Source: JANNYA01 sp031422315
Lineage (GTDB): Bacteria; Pseudomonadota; Gammaproteobacteria; Xanthomonadales; SZUA-5
Length of the DNA: 64,000 nt
Direction of reading: 5' to 3'
NCBI GenBank assembly: GCA_031422315.1
Contig: JANOQN010000038.1
Coordinates: forward strand, 62,001-126,000
The position numbers and the translations under genes are program-made. This document shows positions 35,772 to 44,266 of this stretch, in pieces (within the stretch, counting starts at the first letter, position 1; each line of letters begins with the position of its first letter). The notes beneath the pieces are model-generated. The model saw only the letters and a list, made by a program, of their open reading frames with translations, ran no database searches and had not been told where the DNA came from.

Positions 35772-37715
35772 ATGCCCACTCAAATCACCACCACCAACCC
35801 CGACACCTTCAAACTCAACGGCATAGAAGTCGGCTTTGGCGCTGAAACTGACGTCAGCGTGCGCTGTGGCTGTGTGCACATCTGCCTGCAAACACTGCCG
35901 CTTAGATTGACGAAAGAACTCCACAACGGCTTGTTGAAAGATGCCTGGAAGCCGATAGCGGATCAGATTTTCAAGAACGGCTTGCGAGTCAGTATTGATC
36001 AAGACCTTGCGCTCAACGGCGGGCAATACGGCCAAGTTTTTCGTTTTCCTTACAAAGATGAAACCGGTTATTTGCGCAATATGCGCATTATGGATGCCAA
36101 TTTTTTTGGCACGTTGACGATTGATCCGGGTTTGGTGAGTGTCGAAGGCGTGGCGGCTTACGTTGATAAACTGGCGGATGCAACTGCGGTTATGCCGCTG
36201 TCGATTCGTAAGCAATTTGAGCCATTGGCGTTGATTCCACCGCGCAAAAAACTCAGTTTAGCGCAGGCGCTATTATTGCCGCCCGAGCAAGTTTTTCATT
36301 TGTCTGTAGAACATCCAAAAAGGCTCAAGCGGTTTGACGACGCTATATTGGGATTTACCAACTTAGAAAGTCTATGGCTCTCATTCGAAAACCCAATCGG
36401 CAATAGCTCTGGCAAGCGGCACCCGTTTCCAGATGGGTTGCTTGCACTTAAAAAGCTGCATTCACTTAATTTGCATTGGGCAGGTTTTGAGATCGGCGCA
36501 CTGTCGGAACGCATTGGCGATCTGGCTGCGCTGGAAACGCTGCGCTTGTCTGATTCGGGCATCACCCTGTTGCCGGAGTCCATCACGAATCTGCAGCGAT
36601 TGGCGCTGCTCGATTTGAGCATGAACAAGCTCATGCGCGTGCCCGAGTGCTTGGGCGAATTGCCTAAGTTGCGTCAGCTTGATTTGCGCAACAACCCGCT
36701 GCGCGCGCTGCCAAAATCGCTTCGGAAGATCGCCTCAGTGGAAGTAAGTTACCCGGCCAAGGCGCTTTATCTGAACACCCATATTGCCAAGCCAAGTGCG
36801 CCAGCTATTGACGACGATACGCTGCGTTTGACGTCTGCGACTCCTGAGTACGAAAAGGTTTCGCGGCTTTTGAACGAATGCAGCCAGGATAGTTTGCTGA
36901 TTCGCGAGGCTTTGGTGCTTTGTAGGCAGGCAATTTACCTTGCGCCAGCTTGCTCAAACGATGCGATTCAAATTCCGATCGGCGCGAGCAAAACTGGCGG
37001 CGCACCGGATTTACCGGTCGGCGAGCCGCATCCAAGCGATGAAAATGGTTTGTTTCCTACGTTTTATGCGCAGCTCAATTTGCGCGAGCTTGCGCCCTTG
37101 CAATCTTGGCTGCCTAGGCGCGGCATGCTGTATTTTTACGTCGGCGATTTTCGTGATGGCAGCGGTGCAATCGTCAAATACGTCGATTGCGATGTAGCGG
37201 ATTTGCAGCGCTTTGAGTACTTGTCAAATATGCGCTGGATCAATAGCGACGTCGACGCGTTTGATCCAGAAACTGATAGGCCCAATATCGCCGCAGCTAC
37301 AGCATTTGTGTTTACAACGGGTGTGTCACTGCCGAATTTTTACGGCGTCAGTGCTGCGCGATTCCCGTCTTTAGCCATGCTGTTTAACGATGACTCGGTT
37401 AAAGCCCGGCAGCGTTTGCGGATTTTTAGCAGCGCGTTGGAGGAAGCATTGCCCGAAAAGCTGCAACAGGCTGGCTTGCTGCCAAAGCACGCCACTCACA
37501 GCATGAATGCTTTTGTGTTTACTCAAAACGAAAGCCCAGAGATGCAGGCCGCGCATGAATTAGGCGGCTGGGCGGCAGACTGGGTTAATTTGCTAAGCCT
37601 CGCCAGCTTGGGCGATTATTGCTTTGGCGATGCTGGCACTTTGACGATTAGCATCCATAGGCATCGTTTGGCAGATGCGGATTTTTCGAAGGTGGTTTGT
37701 ACGGTGGAGAGTTAG
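35772..37715 (+). CDS. Leucine-rich-repeat protein fused to a YwqG (DUF1963) domain
   Basis: The 647-residue protein has an N-terminal region of about 170 residues I do not recognise. Leucine-rich repeats follow at about 190-330 (LESLWLSFEN, LHSLNLHWAGF, LETLRLSDSGITLLPESITN, LALLDLSMNKLMRVPECLGE, LRQLDLRNNPLRALPKSLRK). A C-terminal DUF1963 domain comes last (about 370-640: SKTGGAPDLPVGEPHP, LPRRGMLYFYVGD). The repeats are of the cytoplasmic LPxxL type. There is no signal peptide. Both domains suggest protein binding, but the joint function is unknown. Weak ribosome site. Confidence 0.8.
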   Translation: MPTQITTTNPDTFKLNGIEVGFGAETDVSVRCGCVHICLQTLPLRLTKELHNGLLKDAWKPIADQIFKNGLRVSIDQDLALNGGQYGQVFRFPYKDETGYLRNMRIMDANFFGTLTIDPGLVSVEGVAAYVDKLADATAVMPLSIRKQFEPLALIPPRKKLSLAQALLLPPEQVFHLSVEHPKRLKRFDDAILGFTNLESLWLSFENPIGNSSGKRHPFPDGLLALKKLHSLNLHWAGFEIGALSERIGDLAALETLRLSDSGITLLPESITNLQRLALLDLSMNKLMRVPECLGELPKLRQLDLRNNPLRALPKSLRKIASVEVSYPAKALYLNTHIAKPSAPAIDDDTLRLTSATPEYEKVSRLLNECSQDSLLIREALVLCRQAIYLAPACSNDAIQIPIGASKTGGAPDLPVGEPHPSDENGLFPTFYAQLNLRELAPLQSWLPRRGMLYFYVGDFRDGSGAIVKYVDCDVADLQRFEYLSNMRWINSDVDAFDPETDRPNIAAATAFVFTTGVSLPNFYGVSAARFPSLAMLFNDDSVKARQRLRIFSSALEEALPEKLQQAGLLPKHATHSMNAFVFTQNESPEMQAAHELGGWAADWVNLLSLASLGDYCFGDAGTLTISIHRHRLADADFSKVVCTVES

Positions 37716-37720
37716 TCGGT

Positions 37721-37911
37721 TCGCCGGGGCAACGCCCTGGGTACAAATGGTGATATCGATTGGAGCCCTGAAGGGCGAAACTTGTCATAGAGCTTTGGTA
37801 AATCACGTGCTCACTGCACGGTGCGCCCCAGGGTTTTATTTCCTGTACCTTTATTACCCAGGGCGTTGCCCTGGGCTATCTCATTGCGTCCCGTTGCGGC
37901 GACCAAAAAGT
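37721..37911. repeat. Inverted-repeat element with CCCTGGG ends
   Basis: GGCAACGCCCTGGGTA (37728-37743) and TACCCAGGGCGTTGCC (37855-37870) are perfect 16-bp inverted arms. Between them are GAGCCCTGAAGGGCG and GCGCCCCAGGG, and just outside is CCCGTTGCGGCGA. I recall similar 'accepted as proteins' palindromic repeats in many Gram-negative genomes. No transposase inside, so a non-autonomous element. Confidence 0.6.
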
Positions 37912-38107
37912 TAGCCCATCTTCGCGAAAACCCAATTCTCACGGTAGTGCCATAATCCTTTATTACGACGGTCTTTTAGCCTATTTTTGTGCTAGCGAGC
38001 GCCCACGTTTATCCGCAAAACCCTCACACGCCGCGTCGCTGGCGTTGACTACAGCTCTTGCCGCCTCGTGCGCATCGAGCGCGTCGACGGACGCGAGCTG
38101 ATTGATG

Positions 38108-38302
38108 CAAGACGGCGCATTCGTGCAAGAATCAAGAACCGACTGCCGAACAGCAAGCAATCTACTCAGCGCTCGGCATCAAGCTGCCCGCCACCAGCAA
38201 ACGGGTATTCCAATCAAACGATTTGTAGTGCCATAGCGATTTACAAACTCGCTTTAACTAACTGATTTTGTTTGTTATTTTATTTTTGGTGGTGAAGATG
38301 GG
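38108..38302 (+). mobile_element. 3' end remnant of the IS1634-type element
   Basis: This stretch matches 52829-53026 almost base for base: the last 37 codons of the transposase (with a 7-nt deletion after GCATTCGTGCA) through CAAACGATTTGTAG and the noncoding end CTTTAACTAACTGATTTTGTTT up to GAAGATGGG. No other part of the element is here. Confidence 0.85.
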
Positions 38303-38303
38303 T

Positions 38304-38339
38304 TGGCGAGGGCGCGTCGGCTAATGGGATTTTCGAGTT
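38304..38339 (+). repeat. Right-end fragment of the 163-bp repeat
   Basis: GGCGAGGGCGCGTCGGCTAA then TGGGATTTTCGAGTT matches the right end of copy 2 with two substitutions in the outer arm. The left arm and inner stem are missing. It begins where the IS remnant ends, so the IS may have replaced the rest. Confidence 0.7.
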
Positions 38340-38355
38340 TAGTCCTAGAGAGTTA

Positions 38356-39069
38356 CTAATCAATTTGCTTTGCGCCACCGGTTGCACTTTGCCGATTTAT
38401 AGCGACTCCCACTGGCGCTAGCTGCAATGCACGGCGTTTGCCGGAATCTGCAAAAATCAGACGTACATCGCGCTTGCGGGCGGTAAGCAAGTAAGCAGAG
38501 CTTAGCGAGGGTAGGGCAAGTTCGGCTTGTTTGAGTAAGCCGCTGTGGCTAGCGCTAACACTAGGCCAAAGCCAAGCGAAACGATGCATCGCAAAATCCC
38601 GAAAGCCGAGTGCGCGTAGTACCGAAATCCACGTGCCAGCGCCAACCCAGCGCGGCGCGCGGTGCCTAAAATTGCTGCGCAAACGCACCGGTGAAAATGG
38701 CCGAAAGCCGAGCAAAATCAATGCGCCATCGCCGCGCAGTACCCGAGCGCATTCGGCGAGAAGGGTTTCGGGCTCTTCGACAAACTCCAGCACATGTTGC
38801 AGCACGATAGCGCTGAGTTCGCCATCGGGTATCGGTAAAAGTGAGCTCGCCGCAGTAAATGCGCCACTTAAGCTTTCGGCTTTGTCGAGCTGAAGATTAA
38901 AGCAAGGCCGGGTGTAATCAGTTTCGAAGCTAACTTGTTCGCTGTGCCCGCTAATCCAAAGTATCGGCCCCGGATTAAGTTGATGCAATTGAGCGCGCGC
39001 AAGGGTAACTTCGCGTGCTAATAGTTCGAGCACAGCCGGGGTGCTTTTCAGAAAGCACGCTGCGCTCAA
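38356..39069 (-). CDS. SAM-dependent methyltransferase (YafS-like)
   Basis: The 237-residue protein has a class I methyltransferase fold: ILWISGHSEQ as a degenerate motif I, then LPIPDGELSAIVLQHVLEFV, EPETLLAECARVLRGDGALIL and LGFRPFSPVRL. This resembles the YafS-type family near gloB/rnhA in other gammaproteobacteria. The Gly-rich SAM loop is weak, so activity is uncertain. I chose the TTG at 39069 because it overlaps the stop of the upstream cupin gene (TTGA). A longer frame to 39213 overlaps that gene by 148 bp and has no better start. Last gene of a coupled operon. Confidence 0.75.
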   Translation of the reverse strand: MSAACFLKSTPAVLELLAREVTLARAQLHQLNPGPILWISGHSEQVSFETDYTRPCFNLQLDKAESLSGAFTAASSLLPIPDGELSAIVLQHVLEFVEEPETLLAECARVLRGDGALILLGFRPFSPVRLRSNFRHRAPRWVGAGTWISVLRALGFRDFAMHRFAWLWPSVSASHSGLLKQAELALPSLSSAYLLTARKRDVRLIFADSGKRRALQLAPVGVAINRQSATGGAKQID

Positions 39070-39512
39070 AAGCGTGATTCGCCGCGAATTAGCAGTAGGC
39101 TGGGCTTGAGTGCCACGATAGGCTGCTGATGCTCGCCTGCAGCAGCGCAAAGAAAATCGCCTTTTTGCATGAGTCGACCTGCGTGTTCCAGCTGGCCGTC
39201 CAAAATCAAGCAAGCCTCATCCATCAAATGCCCATGATCCGGTATGCATGCGCCTTGCGCTAGTCGCCAAAGTGCAATCATGCTGCCGTGTGCATCTTGC
39301 AATTTGCGCACCGAAACGCCCGGCAATATCTTAATGTAATCATGTTCGCTGGCAAGCGTGAGCGCGTTTGGCTTTGCTGCTAACGCGTCGATAATCCGAT
39401 TTTTAAGCTTGACTTTTCGCGCGCTGTCGAGCCGTTTAGCGGGCAATTCAAGCGCAATACGCTGCATGAGCTCAGGCTCAAACGCGGATTGCTGGTTTTG
39501 TTGAATGGTCAT
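39066..39512 (-). CDS. ChrR-like cupin protein, probable anti-sigma factor
   Basis: The 148-residue protein carries a single cupin at about 75-145: GACIPDHGHLMDEACLIL, GQLEHAGRLMQKGDFLCAAA and GEHQQPIV. The order PxHxH...E...H matches the metal-binding cupin of ChrR-type anti-sigma proteins. His, His, Glu and His are all present, so a metal site is likely. The N-terminal 60 residues are helical and charged, but the HxxxCxxC zinc motif of classical ChrR anti-sigma domains is absent. Its ATG overlaps the stop of the acetyltransferase-sigma gene, which supports control of that sigma factor. Confidence 0.75.
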   Translation of the reverse strand: MTIQQNQQSAFEPELMQRIALELPAKRLDSARKVKLKNRIIDALAAKPNALTLASEHDYIKILPGVSVRKLQDAHGSMIALWRLAQGACIPDHGHLMDEACLILDGQLEHAGRLMQKGDFLCAAAGEHQQPIVALKPSLLLIRGESRF

Positions 39513-40657
39513 GGCGTAACTCCCCGCGCAATCAGCGCCTGTTTTAGTTTTTCTTGCCCGCGCCGGATATGGCTTTTGACCGTGCCTAACGCAATGCCGG
39601 TCAATTCGGCGATTTCAAAGTGTGATAAGTCTTTGAAAAATGCCAGCTCGATCATTTTTCGTTGATCAGCGGATAGCTCTTTAAGTGCATCGTGCAGCTG
39701 GCTATTGGTTTGCAGCGCGTTCAACAGATCTGGCGCATCGGTTACTTCAGCCAATGCGGACGGGTCGATTTCATTGAAGGGCGTGCTGTCAAAATTCAGC
39801 ATAGTTCGGCGCTTTCGCACCCAGTCAATCGCTCGGCTGCGCGCGATAATCAGCAGCCAAGCCATGACCGGCCCGCGCGCCGCGCTGTATTGCTGCGGGC
39901 GCTCCCATACGTGCCGATAGACTTCGCACATGACATCGTCGGCGTCGGCGTCATTGCGCACAATGCGCGCGACGACGCCATGTACGCGATCCACGCTCAT
40001 TTCATACAACGTGGCAAGCGCTGTGTGGCTGCCAGCGGCAATCTGCGCCAATAAATTAGCCAGCTCTTCTGATTCAGTAGCGATTGGCGCAGTGGATTTC
40101 GCGTGCTCGGTTGATTGAGTTGATTTGAGCTGCTTTTTAATTACTACGAAATACAAATCATCCCGCAATGGCGCGCCAAAGCGGGCGTCGCCATACGGAA
40201 ATGGGTGCGTTTTTGCGGTGCGTTCATAGCCGCGCCGTTGGTAAAACGCCAGCAGACTTTCACGCAGCCAAATCACCCACATTTCCATATGTGAGCACCC
40301 CGCTTGCAGGGCCAACGCTTCGCAGTGTGCCAGCATGGCTTTGCCCACGCCTTTGCTTTGCAGCGCTGGCTGCACCGCGAACATGCCGAAGTGCCCGAGT
40401 GCGCCATCAAGCTCCAGCTGCGCACTCGCTAACAGCTGGCCGTTGGCGCGCGTGCAAAGCACGATTTGTTGGCCGGGCGTGTCAATAATTTGCTCGACAT
40501 CGCTGACATCGGTGCGCTGGCCTGCTAAAAAATCGGCCTCAGTAGTCCAGCCGGCTTTGGAAGATTCACCGCGATAAGCCGATTGCACCAGCGCGGCAAT
40601 GGCGCTGGCATCGGCAGTGTTTGCTTTACGAAAGTGCCAATCCATGCTGCCCTGCAT
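39509..40657 (-). CDS. GNAT acetyltransferase fused to an ECF sigma factor
   Basis: The 382-residue ORF is continuous. Residues 5-175 are a GNAT domain: FRKANTADASAIAALVQSAY, acetyl-CoA loop QSKGVGKAMLAHCEALA (about 98-114), and FYQRRGYERTAKTHPFPYGD. After a 25-residue Ser/Thr-rich linker, residues 200-382 are an ECF sigma factor: region 2 (ALYEMSVDRVHG-like LATLYEMSVDRVHGVVARI, AWLLIIARSRAIDWVRKRR) and region 4 (LSADQRKMIELAFFKDLSHF, EIAELTGIALGTVKSHIRRG). The two parts are normally separate proteins. The second Met (MDWHFRK, at 40645) may be the true start. The gene lies 2 bp after DUF2333 and overlaps the cupin gene. Confidence 0.88.
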   Translation of the reverse strand: MQGSMDWHFRKANTADASAIAALVQSAYRGESSKAGWTTEADFLAGQRTDVSDVEQIIDTPGQQIVLCTRANGQLLASAQLELDGALGHFGMFAVQPALQSKGVGKAMLAHCEALALQAGCSHMEMWVIWLRESLLAFYQRRGYERTAKTHPFPYGDARFGAPLRDDLYFVVIKKQLKSTQSTEHAKSTAPIATESEELANLLAQIAAGSHTALATLYEMSVDRVHGVVARIVRNDADADDVMCEVYRHVWERPQQYSAARGPVMAWLLIIARSRAIDWVRKRRTMLNFDSTPFNEIDPSALAEVTDAPDLLNALQTNSQLHDALKELSADQRKMIELAFFKDLSHFEIAELTGIALGTVKSHIRRGQEKLKQALIARGVTP

Positions 40658-40659
40658 GG

Positions 40660-41718
40660 TTAACCCCGCTGCAGCAGCTGGCGCAAATCCGACACTTGCG
40701 CGCTGGCTCTAGAGATGTAGTTCGCCATTACCAAGCTGTGATTGGCGAAAAACCCAAAGCCGCCGCCGTTCAAAATCATCGGGCTCCAAATCAGGCCTTG
40801 GGTTTCTTCTAATTCGCGCATAATTTGCTTCAGGCTGGCCTGCGCATTTTTAGTTTGTAGCACCGGTGCAAAGTCCACTTCGATCGCCTTCATAATGTGC
40901 AAAAGCGCGAACGCCGCGCCGCGCGCTTCGTAAAAATTGTCGTCAATCTTCATCCACGGCGTGCGCACGGCCAGCATGGGGGTGCCGCTCGTGCTTTGCT
41001 GCGCGTTCGGGTCATTCGCTAAATCTGTGTTTTGCCGCTGATGTGTCACGCTAGCACTCAGGCGTTGACTGAGTGAGCCAAGCTGTTTTTCCACCAGTCG
41101 CAAATAATTTTCTAAATTATCCGCGCGCGTATAAAACTGCGCTTTTGGCTGATTTGGATCCGCCAAGCGATTCAAATAAGTCGTGACGAAATTTTGGCCT
41201 TTGCTGTACTGACCTTCGGTTGAGGGAATAATCCAGCGATCATTCGGACTGGCGTAAAGCGGCTGCGCTTCAGATAAATCTGCATCATCTTGCGATTGCG
41301 TTTGCGAACGGGAAAAATCGTTGCGCAGCGACAAACTCAAATCACGCAGCTGTTGCACCATGCCGAACTCAAAATTCGGCATGTTATCTAGCAATACACC
41401 AGGCGGCAGGTGATCGTTGCTCAAATATCCGCCCGGCTTATTCAACAAAGTATCGGTTAGCTCGATCAGCGTAGCGGTGGTCACGTAGCCTGGTACCAGC
41501 TGCTGACTAGACGTTTGGGCTCTGGCTTTGGCGCGGATGAGCGGATCAAACGCGGCGGGTTCCCGGCTGGCGTAATAGCCCCAAGAACTCAATCCCAGTA
41601 GCACAAGTAGCGCGATGGCGAAGCCCAGTTTGAGCTTCCAGCGACGGGGTTTTGTGGCGGTGCCGCTCAATAAGGGCGCAGCATTTGCAGAATTTACGTC
41701 AGCGGATGCAGTTGTCAT
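40660..41718 (-). CDS. DUF2333 family membrane-anchored protein
   Basis: The 352-residue protein has one N-terminal membrane segment (LKLGFAIALLVLLGLSSWGYY, about 29-49) and a large soluble part. It carries the DUF2333 signatures LIELTDTLLNKPGGYLSND, PPGVLLDNMPNFEFGMVQQL and, at the end, SPMILNGGGFGFFANHSLVMANYISRA. The family is exported and of unknown function, found in gammaproteobacteria. It is first in a four-gene leftward operon with the acetyltransferase-sigma fusion, cupin and methyltransferase. A weak promoter is expected upstream of 41718. Confidence 0.85.
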   Translation of the reverse strand: MTTASADVNSANAAPLLSGTATKPRRWKLKLGFAIALLVLLGLSSWGYYASREPAAFDPLIRAKARAQTSSQQLVPGYVTTATLIELTDTLLNKPGGYLSNDHLPPGVLLDNMPNFEFGMVQQLRDLSLSLRNDFSRSQTQSQDDADLSEAQPLYASPNDRWIIPSTEGQYSKGQNFVTTYLNRLADPNQPKAQFYTRADNLENYLRLVEKQLGSLSQRLSASVTHQRQNTDLANDPNAQQSTSGTPMLAVRTPWMKIDDNFYEARGAAFALLHIMKAIEVDFAPVLQTKNAQASLKQIMRELEETQGLIWSPMILNGGGFGFFANHSLVMANYISRASAQVSDLRQLLQRG

Positions 41719-41864
41719 GGCTCAGCCAAAAGGAGAGAAGCGTCAACAGTAACGCAGATCAGGGGAATTGGGCGTTAACTGATGGCTAGCGGTGGTGAGA
41801 TATCTTTACAACTGCAAAAGCACGCCGACTGGCTTGTTGCCCAGAGCGCAATCAATTGCCTTAT

Positions 41865-42009
41865 CGTCATTCCCGCGAAAGCGGGAATCCAGGTTCGTCG
41901 AGCATCGGACGCGCACATCAGGGTAAAAATGCGCAGATTGCAGTGCTTTTGACGTATGTGCGAACGTTGACACCTGCACTGGATCCCCGCCTGCGCGGGG
42001 ATGACGAGG
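41865..42009. repeat. REP-like palindrome pair (tail to tail)
   Basis: Unit one (41865-41892) is CGTCATTCCCGCGAAAGCGG GAATCCAG. Unit two (41971-42009) is CACCTGCACTGGATCCCCGC CTGCGCGGGGATGACGAGG. They face each other between the DUF2333 and fghA genes. The rest of this 354-bp gap holds nothing I can name. Confidence 0.8.
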
Positions 42010-42072
42010 CGGGATCGAGCAGGCCGCAAAATAAACTGTGCGTGAGGCTGAAGCATGGTCACAGTTAGCAGC

Positions 42073-42915
42073 CTACGCTTCAAGTTCGCAACCCAAAGCC
42101 CGCGCATGATGAGCCAAATGCTCGCCAATGAAACTCGCGACAAAGTAGTAGCTGTGATCGTAGCCGACCTGCATTCGTAAGTTCAGCGGATGTGCGAACT
42201 TTTCACACGCCGCCTTGAGCAGCTCAGGCGTTAGCGATTTACCTAAAAACTCATCTTGATCACCCTGATCAATCAGCAGTTCAAGCCGCTCGGATGCGTG
42301 TTCGATGAGCGCTACGCTGTCGTATTGAAGCCAGTTAGCGCTTTCTGTTCCCAAATAGTTCGTAAAGGCTTTTTGGCCCCAAGGCACTTGACTAGGCGCC
42401 ACAATCGGCGCGAAGGCTGACACGCTTTGATAGCGGCCAGGATTGCGCAGCGCAATCATCAATGCGCCGTGCCCGCCCATGGAATGCCCGGAAATAGCGC
42501 GTTTTTGATTCACATTAAAGTGCGCTTCAATTAACTTAGGTAGCTCAACCACGATGTAGTCGTACATTTGATAGTTTGCCGCCCACGGTGCCTGGGTTGC
42601 GTTGATGTAAAAGCCTGCGCCAAGCCCTAAATCATAGCTAGGCCCGGTCGCAACGCCTTCCCCGCGCGGGCTGGTGTCTGGCACCACCAACACCACGCCA
42701 TGCTCGGCCGCGTAGCGCTGCGCGCCTGCTTTGGTGATGAAATTTTGCTCAGTGCAGGTCAAGCCCGATAGCCAATAAAGCACCGGCGCGGGCTTATCAT
42801 GGATGCCGGGCGGCAAATACACTGCGACGTTCATTTCGCAATTCAAACTGTTTGATGCGTGTCGCCAGACTTGCTGCTGGCCGCCAAAGCAGGTTCGATT
42901 TTCTATGCAAATCAT
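42073..42915 (-). CDS. fghA: S-formylglutathione hydrolase
   Basis: The 280-residue esterase splits S-formylglutathione into formate and glutathione. It has the family's WLSGLTCTEQNFITKAGAQR, PDTSPRGEGV, YDLGLGAGFYINATQAPW, the nucleophile elbow GHSMGGHGA (Ser about 147), and FLGKSLTPE and DHSYYFVASFIGEH toward the end with the catalytic His. Length is normal. It lies 24 bp after adhC and forms the second step of the same pathway. Confidence 0.95.
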   Translation of the reverse strand: MICIENRTCFGGQQQVWRHASNSLNCEMNVAVYLPPGIHDKPAPVLYWLSGLTCTEQNFITKAGAQRYAAEHGVVLVVPDTSPRGEGVATGPSYDLGLGAGFYINATQAPWAANYQMYDYIVVELPKLIEAHFNVNQKRAISGHSMGGHGALMIALRNPGRYQSVSAFAPIVAPSQVPWGQKAFTNYLGTESANWLQYDSVALIEHASERLELLIDQGDQDEFLGKSLTPELLKAACEKFAHPLNLRMQVGYDHSYYFVASFIGEHLAHHARALGCELEA

Positions 42916-42939
42916 CAGCTTACCCTAAATGTCTTGTTG

Positions 42940-44049
42940 CTAAAAATGAATCACCGTACGAATCGACTTGCCCGCATGCATCAAATCGAACGCTTCATTA
43001 ATGCGCTCCAAGCCCATGCTGTGCGTTACAAACGGGGCTAAATCAATTTCACCCGCCATGGCTTGTTCGACCATGCCCGGCAGCTGAGTTCGGCCCTTCA
43101 CGCCGCCAAAAGCCGAGCCGCGCCAAACCCGTCCAGTAACGAGTTGAAACGGCCGGGTGCGAATTTCCTGGCCCGCGCCGGCAACGCCGATAATGATACT
43201 CTCGCCCCAGCCTTTGTGGCAGCACTCTAGTGCGGATCGCATCACTTCAACATTGCCAATGCACTCAAAGCTAAACTCGACGCCGCCATCGGTGAGCTCG
43301 ACAATGACCTCTTGAATCGGCTTGCTAAAATTCTTTGGATTGATGCACTCGGTGGCGCCCATTTGCATCGCGAGTGCGAATTTGCTCGGATTGGTGTCAA
43401 TGCCAATAATGCGGCCCGCTTTGGCTTGGCGCGCGCCTTGCACTACCGCCAAACCAATTCCGCCCAAGCCAAACACCGCGACGTTGTCACCCGCTTTGAC
43501 CTTGGCGGTATTGTGTACTGCGCCAATGCCGGTGGTGACGCCGCAGCCAAGCAAACACACATGCTCAGGATTTGCGGATGGATTGATCTTGGCTAAGGAA
43601 ATTTCATTGACGACGGTGTATTCGCTAAAGGTGCTGCAGCCCATGTAGTGAAAGATCGGCTGGCCGTTGTAGCTAAACCGGGTGCTGCCATCAGGCATTA
43701 AACCCTTGCCCTGCGTAGCACGCACTTTTTGGCATAAATTGGTGCGCCCGGATAAGCAAAACTTACATTCCCGGCATTCGGCGGTATAGAGCGGAATGAC
43801 ATGATCGCCGGGTTTCACGCTCGTTACGCCGCTGCCCACATCGATCACAATGCCTGCGCCTTCATGGCCGAGCACTGCCGGAAAAATGCCTTCAGGATCG
43901 TCTCCACTGAGTGTGTACGCATCTGTGTGGCACACGCCAGTGTGGGTTATTTTGATGAGCACTTCGCCCGCACGCGGCGGCGCAACGTCTAGCTCGACAA
44001 TTTGTAGGGCTTCACCTGCGGCAAAGGCAACGGCGGCACGGCTTTTCAT
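42940..44049 (-). CDS. adhC: S-(hydroxymethyl)glutathione dehydrogenase (class III ADH)
   Basis: The 369-residue zinc enzyme oxidises S-hydroxymethylglutathione (formaldehyde plus glutathione) with NAD. It shows THTGVCHTDAYTLSGDDPEG, GHEGAGIV, the four structural-zinc Cys in CRECKFCLSGRTNLC, GCGVTTGIGAV and the NAD loop GLGGIGLAVVQGA. ATG at 44049 has GAGA upstream, while the longer frame starts with TTG. It is the first gene of the adhC-fghA pair. No FrmR-type repressor gene is adjacent. Confidence 0.95.
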   Translation of the reverse strand: MKSRAAVAFAAGEALQIVELDVAPPRAGEVLIKITHTGVCHTDAYTLSGDDPEGIFPAVLGHEGAGIVIDVGSGVTSVKPGDHVIPLYTAECRECKFCLSGRTNLCQKVRATQGKGLMPDGSTRFSYNGQPIFHYMGCSTFSEYTVVNEISLAKINPSANPEHVCLLGCGVTTGIGAVHNTAKVKAGDNVAVFGLGGIGLAVVQGARQAKAGRIIGIDTNPSKFALAMQMGATECINPKNFSKPIQEVIVELTDGGVEFSFECIGNVEVMRSALECCHKGWGESIIIGVAGAGQEIRTRPFQLVTGRVWRGSAFGGVKGRTQLPGMVEQAMAGEIDLAPFVTHSMGLERINEAFDLMHAGKSIRTVIHF

Positions 44050-44266
44050 GGGTAGTCTCAAGTGGATTTCGGGTCGCGACGATATTAGCGGCTCTAAGCG
44101 GCTTCAAAGCGCCGCTTATAAGTCCATTTATAAAAATATTTGCTTGACCGCTTTGCTTGCAGCGGCGAAGCTCAATTGTGTTCGACCTTGTGCCGTGCAG
44201 TCTCTGCCTAGCCCAAAAGCTGAGCCAATTAAGCTTCGCCTGGCACCTCCGATGGAAGGGAATTGG

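Noticed and set aside
42073..44049. Formaldehyde pathway as a novel island
   Set aside because: AdhC and FghA are a standard pair with all catalytic residues; nothing unusual was seen.
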